This document shows, in pieces, positions 26,525 to 36,246 of a stretch of 64,000 nt of DNA. The notes beneath the pieces were generated by a model that saw only the letters and a list, made by a program, of their open reading frames with translations, was not told where the DNA came from and searched no databases. How positions within the stretch are numbered: position 1 is the stretch's first letter; each line of letters begins with the position of its first letter. Position numbers and translations under genes: made by a program. This DNA comes from Vibrio sp. AND4 (GTDB lineage Bacteria > Pseudomonadota > Gammaproteobacteria > Enterobacterales > Vibrionaceae): contig NZ_ABGR01000001.1 of assembly GCF_000171815.1 (NCBI RefSeq), positions 310,001 to 374,000 of the forward strand, given 5' to 3'.

Positions 26525-27053
26525 ATAAAAAGCTGACCAAGGTTCATATTATTCTTGATTGGTTATTCCACAAGTTGATTAAATGCCATGTAAATAGTAT
26601 GTGAATTCATAACTATGATACTGGTCACGCTTTGCTTAATTCGTGATTTCTAATGTAGCCCACATTTTAGCGTAGCACACTCATCTGATTTCATTCCTTG
26701 CTATCTCTTTTTAAGTTATTGAATGTAATGGAATATATTAATTATTAGACTAACAGTGTGCATCTATGTTGTTATTCATTTATCAATGTTGTTTTTTCAC
26801 AAATGAAACATTAGTTTTCATTTGTGGCTAATGAGCTTTTCTTTTCACCTCCGCATAATGCGCCTCAATGTAACAATGTATTTCAAAGTGTAACAATAAA
26901 ATCACGTTGTTAGTGTGGTTTTAACCATCAACAACTTGATGCCCACCCACTGAGAAGTCCACTGCTGCACAAGCTCAATACAAAAATATTCTAATGACAA
27001 AGACAACCAATAACAGGGCTTGCTCTGATGTTGGCTAACCATCGAGAAAGTTA
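26525..27053. other. Intergenic region between ivdG and cyoA
   Basis: A 529-bp A+T-rich gap that must contain the cyo promoter. It holds an 11-bp perfect inverted repeat (listed separately) and a direct repeat TGTAACAAT at 26869-26877 and 26889-26897, 20 bp apart or about two helical turns. No open frame worth calling was found. Confidence 0.45.
26798..26826. repeat. 11-bp inverted repeat, possible operator upstream of cyoA
   Basis: CACAAATGAAA and TTTCATTTGTG are perfect complements separated by 7 bp. No T tract follows on either strand, so it is not an intrinsic terminator; a protein-binding site is more likely. It lies about 228 bp before the cyoA start. Confidence 0.5.
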
Positions 27054-27935
27054 ATGGAAGCTTCAAGATATACGCGCATCTTATCGAGAATAAGTTTGGT
27101 GGTGACCATCCTTATGCTCTCAGGGTGTAACTCTGCTTTACTTGACCCCAAAGGTAGTATTGGTGTTCAGGAAAAAGAGCTGATCATCACCGCTCTTTTG
27201 CTGATGCTGATTGTCGTGATTCCTGTGATTCTTATGACAATCTATTTTGCCTACCGCTACCGTGAGTCAAATACAGGCGAGGAATACGCGCCGGATTGGT
27301 CACATTCGACCAAGATCGAAGTGGTGGTATGGACTATTCCAATCATCATCATTGCGATTCTCGCCGCCATCACTTGGCGCTCTACTCATGAGTTAGAGCC
27401 ATCTAAGCCAATCGAAAGTGATGTCAAACCGATCACCATCGAAGTGGTGTCGCTCGACTGGAAATGGTTATTCATTTACCCAGAAGAAAACATTGCGACG
27501 GTTAACTACGTGGCATTTCCTAAAGATGTTCCGGTTCAGTTCAAATTGACCTCGGACAACATCATGAACGCGTTCTTCATCCCACGCTTGGGAACACAGA
27601 TTTACGCAATGCCGGGCATGGTGACCAAGTTGAACCTAATTGCAAATCACACTGGTGATTACAAAGGTTTTGCTTCTAACTACAGCGGTAAGGGCTTCTC
27701 GCAAATGAAGTTCACCGCAGCGGCAATGGAAGATCGCACGGCATTCCTAAACTGGGTGCAACAAGTGAAAGCCAGCCCAGATCGCATTGAAGACTGGGAG
27801 CAATTCCGCTCACTTGCATCACCAACAGTAGCAGAGCCGGTGAAGCTGTTTTCTAGCGTTCCACCATTTTTGTTCACCGACGTCGTGACCCAGCATCCGG
27901 GTTCAATGAACTGTTTGCCGGAAAATCTAGGATAA
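27054..27935 (+). CDS. cyoA: Cytochrome bo3 ubiquinol oxidase subunit II
   Basis: Lipoprotein subunit of the heme-copper quinol oxidase. The 293 residues show a lipobox LSGC (Cys25), two membrane segments (about 42-66 and 85-107) and a periplasmic cupredoxin-like domain. The CuA ligands of true cytochrome c oxidases are absent: the equivalent stretch reads [12 protein letters not shown], as in CyoA. This shows that electrons come from ubiquinol and not cytochrome c. First gene of cyoABCDE. Confidence 0.93.
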   Translation: MEASRYTRILSRISLVVTILMLSGCNSALLDPKGSIGVQEKELIITALLLMLIVVIPVILMTIYFAYRYRESNTGEEYAPDWSHSTKIEVVVWTIPIIIIAILAAITWRSTHELEPSKPIESDVKPITIEVVSLDWKWLFIYPEENIATVNYVAFPKDVPVQFKLTSDNIMNAFFIPRLGTQIYAMPGMVTKLNLIANHTGDYKGFASNYSGKGFSQMKFTAAAMEDRTAFLNWVQQVKASPDRIEDWEQFRSLASPTVAEPVKLFSSVPPFLFTDVVTQHPGSMNCLPENLG

Positions 27936-27940
27936 TCGCA

Positions 27941-29977
27941 ATGTTTGGAAGATTAACACTTGAATCAATCCCTTATCACGAGCCGATTATTGTCATCACT
28001 CTAACGATGATCGCGATTGTTGGCTTGGCTGTCGTTACGGCGATAACCAAAGCGGGTAAGTGGCAATACTTATGGAATGAATGGTTTACTTCAGTAGACC
28101 ACAAAAAATTAGGCTTTATGTACATCGCCGTCGCAATGGTGATGTTGATTCGTGGCTTTGCTGATGCGGTCATGATGCGTAGCCAGCAGCTGCTTTCTGC
28201 GGCAGGTGAGAGCGGTTATTTACCACCACACCACTACGACCAAATCTTTACTGCCCACGGCGTGATCATGATTTTCTTCGTGGCAATGCCATTGGTGATT
28301 GGTTTGATGAACATCATCGTACCGCTGCAAATTGGTGCGCGAGATGTGGCGTTCCCTTACTTAAACAACTTGAGTTTTTGGTTGTTTGTGGTGGGGGTGA
28401 TCTTAACCAACATGTCACTTGGCTTGGGTGAGTTTGGTCGCACGGGGTGGTTGGCGTATCCGCCGCTGTCCGGTATTGAAGCCAGCCCCGGAGTCGGGGT
28501 GGATTATTGGATATGGGCGCTGCAAATATCTGGTGTGGGAACTACGCTGACGGGCGTGAACTTCTTTGCAACCATCTTGCGCATGCGTACACCGTCGATG
28601 CCAATGATGAAGATGCCCGTGTTCACCTGGGCATCCCTGTGTGCCAATATCCTGATCATTATTTCATTCCCAATCCTAACGGTAACCATCGCGCTACTGA
28701 CGTTGGACCGCTACATCGGCACGCACTTCTTCACCAATGATCTTGGTGGCAACGTTATGATGTACGTTAACTTGATTTGGGCATGGGGTCACCCAGAAGT
28801 CTACATCTTGATCTTGCCTATCTTTGGTGTGTTCTCTGAAGTAACCGCAACCTTCTCACGCAAGAAACTGTTTGGTTACACCTCGCTAGTATGGGCAACC
28901 ATCGTGATTACGATTTTGGCGTTTGTCGTTTGGCTGCATCACTTCTTCACCATGGGCTCAGGTGCGAATGTGAATGCGTTCTTCGGCATCGCCACCATGA
29001 TTATCTCTATCCCGACCGGGGTGAAGATCTTCAATTGGCTATTCACCATGTACAAAGGCCGAATCCGCTTTACCACCCCAATGATGTGGACGGTTGGCTT
29101 CCTTATTACCTTCTCTGTAGGTGGTATGACGGGCGTTCTGATGGCAGTACCGGGCGCAGACTTTGTTCTGCACAACTCAGTGTTCCTGATTGCGCACTTC
29201 CATAACGTAATCATCGGTGGTGTGGTATTCGGTTGTTTCGCAGCAATCACTTACTGGTTCCCGAAAGCAACTGGCTTCACCATGAATGAAGCATGGGGCA
29301 AGCGCGCATTCATTTGCTGGATTGTCGGTTTCCTAATGGCGTTCCTACCACTTTATGCGCTGGGCTTTATGGGCATGACGCGTCGTCTCAGCCAAGATCT
29401 TAACCCAGAGTACTTCCCACTGTTGGCGGTTGCCGCAGCAGGCACGGCAGTGATTGCGCTTGGCGTGGCTTGTCAGTTCATTCAAATCTACGTGAGTGTT
29501 CGTGACCGTGAGCAAAACCGTGACCTAACGGGTGACCCGTGGGGCGGTCGTACTTTCGAGTGGGCGACGTCTTCACCACCGCCGTTCTACAACTTCGCGC
29601 ATCTACCAAAAGGCGATGTTCTAGATGGGTTCTGGTACCAAAAACAGAGTGGCGAATTCGATCCAACCAAAGAAGTGGAATACGAGCGTATCCATATGCC
29701 GAAGAACACACCAACAGGTATCTACGTATCTGCATGGGCATTAGTGTTTGGTTTCGCGATGATTTGGTACATCTGGTGGCTTGCAGCAGCAAGTTTTGTT
29801 GGCATCATCGTGACTTGTATTCAACACAGCTACAACGACGATGTGGATTACTACGTTGAAGTTGAAGAAATCAAAGCGATTGAAGCGGAGCGTCGAGCTC
29901 AACTTGAAGAAGCGAAGAAAAACGAAGTGAAAGACAACGAGAAAAAAGACGATCTGGAGGTGACGTATGCAAGCTAA
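27941..29977 (+). CDS. cyoB: Cytochrome bo3 ubiquinol oxidase subunit I
   Basis: Catalytic heme-copper oxidase subunit, 678 residues and about 15 membrane spans. CuB and Tyr ligands are in [12 protein letters not shown], the HHFFTMG histidine pair follows, and heme ligands are in HFHNVIIGG. The C-terminus carries a highly charged tail rich in Glu, Lys and Asp (about 640-678), slightly longer than in E. coli (663 aa). It starts 5 bp after cyoA and overlaps cyoC by 11 bp. Confidence 0.95.
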   Translation: MFGRLTLESIPYHEPIIVITLTMIAIVGLAVVTAITKAGKWQYLWNEWFTSVDHKKLGFMYIAVAMVMLIRGFADAVMMRSQQLLSAAGESGYLPPHHYDQIFTAHGVIMIFFVAMPLVIGLMNIIVPLQIGARDVAFPYLNNLSFWLFVVGVILTNMSLGLGEFGRTGWLAYPPLSGIEASPGVGVDYWIWALQISGVGTTLTGVNFFATILRMRTPSMPMMKMPVFTWASLCANILIIISFPILTVTIALLTLDRYIGTHFFTNDLGGNVMMYVNLIWAWGHPEVYILILPIFGVFSEVTATFSRKKLFGYTSLVWATIVITILAFVVWLHHFFTMGSGANVNAFFGIATMIISIPTGVKIFNWLFTMYKGRIRFTTPMMWTVGFLITFSVGGMTGVLMAVPGADFVLHNSVFLIAHFHNVIIGGVVFGCFAAITYWFPKATGFTMNEAWGKRAFICWIVGFLMAFLPLYALGFMGMTRRLSQDLNPEYFPLLAVAAAGTAVIALGVACQFIQIYVSVRDREQNRDLTGDPWGGRTFEWATSSPPPFYNFAHLPKGDVLDGFWYQKQSGEFDPTKEVEYERIHMPKNTPTGIYVSAWALVFGFAMIWYIWWLAAASFVGIIVTCIQHSYNDDVDYYVEVEEIKAIEAERRAQLEEAKKNEVKDNEKKDDLEVTYAS

Positions 29978-30566
29978 TGTAGCCGCTCACGACCACGATC
30001 ATCATCATGACTCGGCCGGCAACAAGTTGTTTGGTTTCTGGGTTTACCTAATGAGTGACTGTGTATTGTTTGCGACCTTGTTTGCAACCTACGCAGTACT
30101 TGAAAGTGGCTCTATCGCGGGCCCAACAGGTAAAGATATCTTTGAACTGCCGTTCGTATTTGTAGAAACCATGTTGCTACTGTTTAGTAGTATCACGTTT
30201 GGCTTTGGCATGATTGCAATGAAGCGCAAAGATGTCGCAGGCCTAAAACGTTGGTTAAAAGTCACCTTCTTGCTTGGGCTTGGCTTTATCTGTATGGAAG
30301 TGTATGAGTTCCATCACCTCATTGAAGAAGGTTACGGACCGCAAGAAAGTGCGTTCCTGTCGGCATTCTTTACTCTGGTGGGTACTCACGGTCTGCACGT
30401 GACCTTTGGTTTGATCTGGCTGGCAGTGGGTTACCACCAGCTATCAACTAAGGGCCTGAACGACAACATGTCGATGCGATTCCAGTGTCTAAGCTTGTTC
30501 TGGCACTTTCTAGACATCGTTTGGATTTGCGTATTCACCATCGTTTACTTACTGGGGGTTATGTAA
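29967..30566 (+). CDS. cyoC: Cytochrome bo3 ubiquinol oxidase subunit III
   Basis: Accessory membrane subunit of the quinol oxidase, 199 residues with five membrane spans. It begins with a His/Asp-rich N-terminus (HDHDHHHD) and then the [16 protein letters not shown] motif of CyoC. GGAGG lies before the ATG, inside the end of cyoB. Its stop overlaps the cyoD start by one base. Confidence 0.94.
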   Translation: MQANVAAHDHDHHHDSAGNKLFGFWVYLMSDCVLFATLFATYAVLESGSIAGPTGKDIFELPFVFVETMLLLFSSITFGFGMIAMKRKDVAGLKRWLKVTFLLGLGFICMEVYEFHHLIEEGYGPQESAFLSAFFTLVGTHGLHVTFGLIWLAVGYHQLSTKGLNDNMSMRFQCLSLFWHFLDIVWICVFTIVYLLGVM

Positions 30567-30877
30567 TGGAAAGCCATCTAGATACCGGTGCTTCTGATTA
30601 CGTAAAAGGCTTCATTGCGTCGCTGATCCTGACGGTGATTCCTTTCTACTGTGTGTGGGCGAAAGTACTGCCAGATGCCGCGACTTATGTTGTGCTGTTT
30701 GGTTGTGCACTTGTTCAGATCTTCGTGCATTTTAAGTACTTCCTGCATATGGAAGTGAAAACGCCAGAAGGCCAGTGGAACTTCGTTTCACTGATGTTCA
30801 CCGCCATTGTGGTTTTGATTCTTATCGCAGGTTCGATTTGGATTATCTACAACATGAACGTCAACATGAAGTTGTAG
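30566..30877 (+). CDS. cyoD: Cytochrome bo3 ubiquinol oxidase subunit IV
   Basis: Small assembly subunit of 103 residues with three membrane spans; family motif FVHFKYFLHM around CuB-site assembly. The start at 30566 (ATG inside TAATG with the cyoC stop) is preferred; the open frame extends upstream to 30485 but would then run through cyoC. Confidence 0.92.
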   Translation: MESHLDTGASDYVKGFIASLILTVIPFYCVWAKVLPDAATYVVLFGCALVQIFVHFKYFLHMEVKTPEGQWNFVSLMFTAIVVLILIAGSIWIIYNMNVNMKL

Positions 30878-30885
30878 GCTAAGGT

Positions 30886-31758
30886 ATGCTGAAAAAATAT
30901 TTGTCTATTACTAAACCGGGCATCATTTTCGGCAACCTGATTTCTGTTGCGGCGGGATTCTTTCTCGCCGCAAAATCGGAACCCGCTAACTTTTTGTTGC
31001 TACTCGCAACGTTAGTTGGCGTAGGTCTGGTGATTGCATCAGGATGCGTGGTGAATAACATTTTTGACCGCGATATTGATCAAAAGATGAAGCGCACACA
31101 AAATCGTGAATTAGTGATGGGTAACATCAGCACAGATGCGGCCTTTGTTTACGCTTTGATATTGCTGTTTATCGGCACTGTGATGCTATTTCAAATGGTC
31201 AATCCGCTCTCTGCCGTGGTTGTACTCTTGGGTTACATTTTTTATGTTTTCTTCTACACCATGTGGTACAAGCGGAATTCGGTTTACGGTACCTTAGTGG
31301 GCAGTCTTTCTGGCGCAGTACCGCCTCTGGTGGGTTATCTTGCGCTGACCAACTACATCAGCTTGGAAGCAATATTGCTGTTCATCATGTTCTGTCTGTG
31401 GCAGATGCCGCATTCCTATGCGATTGCGATGTTCCGCATGCAAGATTACCGTGATGCAGGCATTCCTGTTCTTCCAGTTAAAGAGGGGATTACTAAAGCG
31501 CATCAACATATGAAAGCATACGTGGTTGCTTTTAGTCTGGTCGCCATTGGGTTGTTTATGGTGGGTGAAGCAGGTTACCAGTACTTAGCGGTTTCGGCGG
31601 CGGTATGTTTTATGTGGACTCGCGTGACGTTCCAAAAAGTGGATTACAACAATTATGTTCAATGGTCTAAATCGGTGTTTAAGATGTCGTTACTGGTGGT
31701 CATGGGCATCAGTGGGGTACTTGGTTTAGAGTTGATTCCACTGCCGTTTATTCATTAG
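30886..31758 (+). CDS. cyoE: Protoheme IX farnesyltransferase (heme O synthase)
   Basis: Membrane prenyltransferase that converts heme B to the heme O used by CyoB. The 290 residues have the UbiA-family Asp-rich motifs NNIFDRDIDQKMKRTQNR and the later DYRDAGIPVLP, with about eight membrane spans. Starts 8 bp after cyoD and ends the operon. Confidence 0.94.
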   Translation: MLKKYLSITKPGIIFGNLISVAAGFFLAAKSEPANFLLLLATLVGVGLVIASGCVVNNIFDRDIDQKMKRTQNRELVMGNISTDAAFVYALILLFIGTVMLFQMVNPLSAVVVLLGYIFYVFFYTMWYKRNSVYGTLVGSLSGAVPPLVGYLALTNYISLEAILLFIMFCLWQMPHSYAIAMFRMQDYRDAGIPVLPVKEGITKAHQHMKAYVVAFSLVAIGLFMVGEAGYQYLAVSAAVCFMWTRVTFQKVDYNNYVQWSKSVFKMSLLVVMGISGVLGLELIPLPFIH

Positions 31759-31925
31759 AAGAAAGTTAGCTGAGTGAACGATTGATATCATCATTAGTTA
31801 TGCTGACTAAAAAAGCAATGAATGATAAATCGGTAATTTATCTCACTAAAGGTTAATCCAGATTAAGGTTTTACCATAGTTTCAGCGATAAGGTTCGCGT
31901 CGATCATTGCACTGAACAAAAATTC

Positions 31926-31967
31926 AAAAAGGAACAGCCATGCTTTGTGTGTCGCTGTTCCTTTTTT
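31926..31967. terminator. Terminator after cyoE
   Basis: AAAAAGGAACAGC and GCTGTTCCTTTTT form a 13-bp stem around a 15-nt loop, followed by T residues on the + strand and preceded by A residues, so it may work both ways. It ends 46 bp before the next gene; the 255-bp gap holds nothing else recognisable. Confidence 0.85.
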
Positions 31968-32013
31968 GTTGCTGTTCGTCAGTGATAAATAGAACCAATT
32001 AAGAGGACTGGAC

Positions 32014-33108
32014 TTGAGCATTTTGTTTTCAGAAGGCCGCATTGGCAACATGATATTAAAGAACCGCTTTATACGCAGTGCAACGTGGGAAAACATGGCA
32101 ACGGAAGATGGTCATATGACCGAGAAGTTGTACGATATTTATGAAGAACTTGCTAAAGGTGAAGTAGGTCTGATTGTTACTGGCTACGCAAACATCGTAG
32201 AAGAAGAGAAGCCGAATGCGGGTATGATGGGGATCTATAATGACTCTTTCATTGATGAATACCAAAAGTTGACTGACCTTGTCCATGAGAACGATTCCAA
32301 GATCGTCATGCAGATCGCATACGGCGGCACAAAAACGACCTTCAACGTAGGCGAACGGGTAATTTTTGCACCAAGTGAAGTGTCAGAGCGCGGCACCAAA
32401 ACGGAAGGCAAAGCGATGACTCAAGGCGAGATTGACTACATCGTTAAGGCATTCGCACTAGCAAGCAAACGTGCACAAGATGCTGGTTTTGATGGCGTAG
32501 AAGTCCATGCGGCGCACACATACCTGATCAACCAGTTCTTAAGTCCATATTACAACCGCCGTGATGACCAATATGGTGGCTGCATAGAAAATCGTATGCG
32601 TTTCCTTGTGGAGATCTATTCTGAAACACGTAAGTTAGTCGGTGAAGATTTCCCAATTCTAGTGAAGCTGACAGCGTCGGAGTTTTTTGATGGTGGCTTA
32701 ACGTTTGATGAGACGCGCATCATATCTAAAAAACTTGAAGAAATCGGCGTAGACGCGATCGTCATATCAGGCAATATTCATGGCAACGCAAGTACCATGG
32801 TAGGTGAATCTTTTGACGGTTACACGCTACAAGACGAAGGCTATTTTCACGAATATGGCCAAGTGATCAGCCAAGATGTGAATGTACCAGTCATTACCGT
32901 GGGTGGTTTAAACGACTTTGGTGCGATTGAAGAGTTGGCTGAAAATACCAAGATTCAATTCTTTGCGCTTTCTCGTCCACTGCTGGCAGAACCGAAATTG
33001 ATCAAGCGTTGGAAAGACGGTAACCGTGCTGAGGTGGATTGCGAACGCTGCTCCAAGTGCCGTACTAAGCGCGGTAACTTTTGTGTGGTTTACAAGCGCA
33101 GAAAGTAA
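32014..33108 (+). CDS. NADH:flavin oxidoreductase / Old Yellow Enzyme-like protein
   Basis: FMN-dependent TIM-barrel oxidoreductase of 364 residues with a TTG start supported by AGAGGA at the right distance. OYE-family features: LKNRFIRSAT at the N-terminus, GFDGVEVHAAHTYLINQFLSP with the His and Tyr-region residues, and YGGCIENRMRF. It ends in a short cysteine cluster (CERCSKCRTKRGNFC) recalling, but shorter than, the iron-sulfur motif of the 2,4-dienoyl-CoA reductase and dimethylglycine-demethylase branch. It lacks the C-terminal NAD-binding domain of those larger proteins. The neighbours suggest a catabolic role, but the substrate is unknown. Confidence 0.85.
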   Translation: MSILFSEGRIGNMILKNRFIRSATWENMATEDGHMTEKLYDIYEELAKGEVGLIVTGYANIVEEEKPNAGMMGIYNDSFIDEYQKLTDLVHENDSKIVMQIAYGGTKTTFNVGERVIFAPSEVSERGTKTEGKAMTQGEIDYIVKAFALASKRAQDAGFDGVEVHAAHTYLINQFLSPYYNRRDDQYGGCIENRMRFLVEIYSETRKLVGEDFPILVKLTASEFFDGGLTFDETRIISKKLEEIGVDAIVISGNIHGNASTMVGESFDGYTLQDEGYFHEYGQVISQDVNVPVITVGGLNDFGAIEELAENTKIQFFALSRPLLAEPKLIKRWKDGNRAEVDCERCSKCRTKRGNFCVVYKRRK

Positions 33109-33125
33109 CACGATATGGCAGGTTA

Positions 33126-33158
33126 AAAGCCTCTAATACTTCGTGAATTAGGGGCTTT
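33126..33158. terminator. Bidirectional terminator between convergent genes
   Basis: AAAGCCTCTAAT and ATTAGGGGCTTT form a 12-bp stem with one T-G wobble around a 9-nt loop. It sits between the OYE-like gene and the convergent LysR gene. T tracts are short, so efficiency is uncertain. Confidence 0.65.
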
Positions 33159-33176
33159 GCTGATTACCAAGAGTAC

Positions 33177-34073
33177 CTAGTCGGTTTTCACTTCTTGTTG
33201 ATGCTTCAAATATTGGACACACAGGTCATGAAACGCTTTTGCTTGAGGGGAAATCGTTCTATCCGTCAGAGTAAAAATACCCACTTGTCTTTCCAAAGGC
33301 GGATCGATCAAAGGGAGCCAAACTAAGCGGGTTTCATTGGTCGGGAATGCCAGTTTCGGTAGTGTTGTCACGCCAATACCGAGCGTTAAGACAGAGAACA
33401 AAGATGTGATGTTCTCAACAGAATACAATGCTTGATCGCTGAGCGTGCGCGCAGGCGTGGGATCGAGTAGGGTGCAAGTCCCGTTTCGAATAAAGGGTTG
33501 CTCTAGTAAAGTGTGCCACTCAATCCCTTCAGACGCCTGAGCAATAGGATTGTCTTTCAAACATACCACACCAATGGGATCGGACATTAAAGGGGTAAAT
33601 TCAATCCCCCTCTCATCTAAATGTGAGGGATTGCCGAGGGCCAAATCAACTTCGCCAGATAGCAAGCGAGCCTCGACCCCTGCTGCATTGTCATCAATTA
33701 GGCTGACTTCTACGTTCGGGTACTGCTCGCAAAATGCGCCTAAAACACTTGGGATCAGCTTGGCTGCGACAGAGGGGACGCTGGCAATTCGTACGCGGCC
33801 TTGCTGGCCAGCGGCGGCGGCTTTTAAGTCGTTATCTAGCATGTCATAGATGTTGAGAAACTGGACGATCTTGGGCAAACAGATTTCACCAAAGGGCGTG
33901 AGATTAGATTTATTGCCGGTTTCAAACAGTATTTGACCGAGATTTTTTTCCAATTCTTTAATTGACGTCGAAAGTGCCGCTTGTGAACGATTTGCTCTAT
34001 GCGATGCTGCTCGAAAACCACCTTCCTCGACCACCATCACAAAATGCTTTAATTGTTGAAGCTTTATGCTCAT
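33177..34073 (-). CDS. LysR-family transcriptional regulator
   Basis: A 298-residue LysR protein: N-terminal winged HTH (about 1-60, with AASHRANRSQAALSTSIKELE) and a two-lobe effector-binding domain (about 90-290). It is divergent from the RidA, aldehyde dehydrogenase, M19-like and BCCT genes, so it probably controls them. A TGATA-N9-TATCA dyad lies in the shared spacer. The effector is unknown. Confidence 0.9.
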   Translation of the reverse strand: MSIKLQQLKHFVMVVEEGGFRAASHRANRSQAALSTSIKELEKNLGQILFETGNKSNLTPFGEICLPKIVQFLNIYDMLDNDLKAAAAGQQGRVRIASVPSVAAKLIPSVLGAFCEQYPNVEVSLIDDNAAGVEARLLSGEVDLALGNPSHLDERGIEFTPLMSDPIGVVCLKDNPIAQASEGIEWHTLLEQPFIRNGTCTLLDPTPARTLSDQALYSVENITSLFSVLTLGIGVTTLPKLAFPTNETRLVWLPLIDPPLERQVGIFTLTDRTISPQAKAFHDLCVQYLKHQQEVKTD

Positions 34074-34118
34074 GACCTAACCCCTGTCATCCCTTTATTT
34101 ACCTGATTTTGTCTAAAA

Positions 34119-34137
34119 TGATAGATTTTATTTATCA
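34119..34137. promoter_or_regulatory. Candidate LysR operator, TGATA-N9-TATCA
   Basis: A perfect 5-bp dyad with a 9-bp A+T-rich spacer in the 154-bp gap between the divergent LysR and RidA genes. LysR proteins typically bind imperfect dyads at such places; no experimental link is known. Confidence 0.4.
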
Positions 34138-34227
34138 AATGTAAAAAATTTACCGTTAGATTTATCGTCTGTCAATGTGCAGTATTTAACTATATTTAAA
34201 CAAGCTGATAACAAAGGTTGAAGGCAT

Positions 34228-34626
34228 TTGACTACTACGACGAAAAAACACCCAGTGAAGACATCACTGTTCGCTTCTAAAGCACCACTGGAATGGGCCG
34301 TTGTTAACAATGGCACATTATACACAGCGCAAATTCCAATTGATGACACTGGCGCAGTGGTTGAAGGAGGCATTGAGGCACAAACACGCCAAACCTTTAA
34401 TAACCTGGTTCACACGCTTGAATGCGCAGGCGAGTCTCTTGATTCGGTTTTACAGGTATTGATCTACGTAACGGATCGAGAATATCTACAGACGGTAAAT
34501 CAGGTGTATGCCGAGTATTTCTCAGCACCTTATCCCAATCGTGCCGCCATGGTTGTTGCAGGCCTCGCTCGTGAGGAAATGTTGGTGGAGTTTGTGGTAT
34601 ACGCCTCAGCGAGTCAGACCGATTAA
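34228..34626 (+). CDS. RidA/YjgF-family protein (imine/enamine deaminase)
   Basis: Small trimeric-family protein of 132 residues that in known members hydrolyses reactive imines or enamines from amine oxidation. Typical features are GTLYTAQIPID, the VLQVLIYVTDREYLQTVNQVYAEYF region (cited by position about 75-100) and PNRAAMVVAGL near the substrate site, with Arg in the usual place. The start is a TTG at 34228 with AAGG close upstream. First gene of the run leading to the BCCT gene, suggesting detoxification of an imine from that pathway (inference). Confidence 0.88.
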   Translation: MTTTTKKHPVKTSLFASKAPLEWAVVNNGTLYTAQIPIDDTGAVVEGGIEAQTRQTFNNLVHTLECAGESLDSVLQVLIYVTDREYLQTVNQVYAEYFSAPYPNRAAMVVAGLAREEMLVEFVVYASASQTD

Positions 34627-34719
34627 AGAGTAAAAACACGCAACCAAATTTAGTTAATTCAGTGAGACGTATGAGTTGGTGAAAGGCCACTCGGCTTTAA
34701 GAAGAACAAGGACAGAACA

Positions 34720-36180
34720 ATGACTTTTATAAATAATGTTCAAGCAGAAAAATCCCTCTATATTGCTGGTGAGTGGCAATCTGGTGTTAACACTATTACG
34801 AATATTAACCCTTCAGACATCAGTGAAAATTTAGGTGATTTTGCTCAGGCGAGTGAAGCACAAGTCGAACAAGCTATTTTGGCAGCGAAAGCCTCGCAGC
34901 CTGAATGGGAAAAAACACCAATTGAGCGTAAACAATCGGTATTACAAGCGATTGGTGATGAGTTAATCGCTCGTTGTGACGAGCTAGGTACACTGCTTTC
35001 ACGCGAAGAAGGCAAGCCATTTGCTGAAGGTCGAGGTGAGATCTACCGTGCTGGTCAATTTTTCCAATATTTTGCGGCTGAAGTATTGCGTCAAATTGGT
35101 GATAACGCGGCTTCTGTCCGTCCAGGCGTTTCCGTAGAGGTAACTCGTGAAGCCGTTGGCGTCGTCGCCATTATTTCTCCATGGAACTTTCCAACTGCAA
35201 CCGCCGCTTGGAAAATCGCGCCAGCGCTTGCGTTTGGTAACAGCGTGGTTTGGAAACCGGCGAATTTAACACCAGCGAGTGCAGTTGCGCTAACAGAGAT
35301 TATCCACCGTCAGGGTTTACCAGCAGGCACATTTAACTTGGTGTTAGGCAGTGGTTCTCACGTTGGAAATACTCTAATTCACTCTAAAGATGTGAACGGC
35401 GTGAGCTTTACTGGTTCTGTGGATACCGGACGTAAAGTTGCAGCAGCAACGGCACCGAACTTCGTACGTTGCCAACTAGAAATGGGCAGCAAAAATGCGC
35501 TTGTCGTTGCTGATGATGCTGATATCCAAATAGCCGTTGAGGCGACAATTGCGGGCTCTTTCTCTGGGGCTGGACAGAAGTGTACTGCCTCGTCCCGTCT
35601 AGTGGTTATGGACGGGATTCACGATGCGTACGTTGAAGCGCTGATTAAGCGCATGAGTCAGCTCAAAATTGGCCACGCATTAGAAGAGGGGGTTTTCATG
35701 GGGCCTGTCGTCGATGGTAATCAATTAAAAGCTAACTTCGAGTGGATAGAACGGGCTCGCCAATGTGGTGCTGAGCTTGGTTTTGGTGGAGAGCGTTTAA
35801 ATCTGCAATACGAAGGCTATTACATGTCACCAACCCTGTTCCTTAATACGCAGAATAGCTGGGAAGTGAATCAAGAAGAAGTATTCGCACCAATGGCGAG
35901 TGTCATTCGTGTGTCTGACCTCGATGAGGCGATTGCTACGGTTAACGATACACGCTTTGGTTTGACGGGTGGCATCATTACGCAAAGTTTACGCAATAGC
36001 GCCATCTTTAAGCAGCAAGCACAAACGGGCTGCGTCATGGTCAATTTACCAACGGCAGGAACTGATTACCACGTGCCGTTTGGTGGCCGCAAAGAATCTA
36101 GTTTTGGGCCACGTGAACAAGGCCAATACGCGAAAGAATTCTACACCGTGGTGAAAACCGCCTATCAACGACCTTACTAA
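34720..36180 (+). CDS. Aldehyde dehydrogenase, alpha-ketoglutarate-semialdehyde-dehydrogenase-like
   Basis: NAD(P)-dependent aldehyde dehydrogenase of 486 residues. Active-site residues are E254 (QLEMGSKN, with Ser in place of the more usual Gly) and C288 (GAGQKCTAS); the cofactor segment is IISPWNFPTATAAWKIAPAL. Overall it resembles alpha-ketoglutaric semialdehyde dehydrogenases, including the VRPGVSVEVTREAVGVV segment, a resemblance recalled from memory. Substrate not proven; betaine-aldehyde or other semialdehydes are possible. It lies 93 bp after the RidA gene. Confidence 0.88.
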   Translation: MTFINNVQAEKSLYIAGEWQSGVNTITNINPSDISENLGDFAQASEAQVEQAILAAKASQPEWEKTPIERKQSVLQAIGDELIARCDELGTLLSREEGKPFAEGRGEIYRAGQFFQYFAAEVLRQIGDNAASVRPGVSVEVTREAVGVVAIISPWNFPTATAAWKIAPALAFGNSVVWKPANLTPASAVALTEIIHRQGLPAGTFNLVLGSGSHVGNTLIHSKDVNGVSFTGSVDTGRKVAAATAPNFVRCQLEMGSKNALVVADDADIQIAVEATIAGSFSGAGQKCTASSRLVVMDGIHDAYVEALIKRMSQLKIGHALEEGVFMGPVVDGNQLKANFEWIERARQCGAELGFGGERLNLQYEGYYMSPTLFLNTQNSWEVNQEEVFAPMASVIRVSDLDEAIATVNDTRFGLTGGIITQSLRNSAIFKQQAQTGCVMVNLPTAGTDYHVPFGGRKESSFGPREQGQYAKEFYTVVKTAYQRPY

Positions 36181-36246
36181 GTGAAATCTGGCAGCAGAAC
36201 TTATTGCTGCCAAACTTAAAGGCAAACTTACGTTTAAGGAGTGGCT

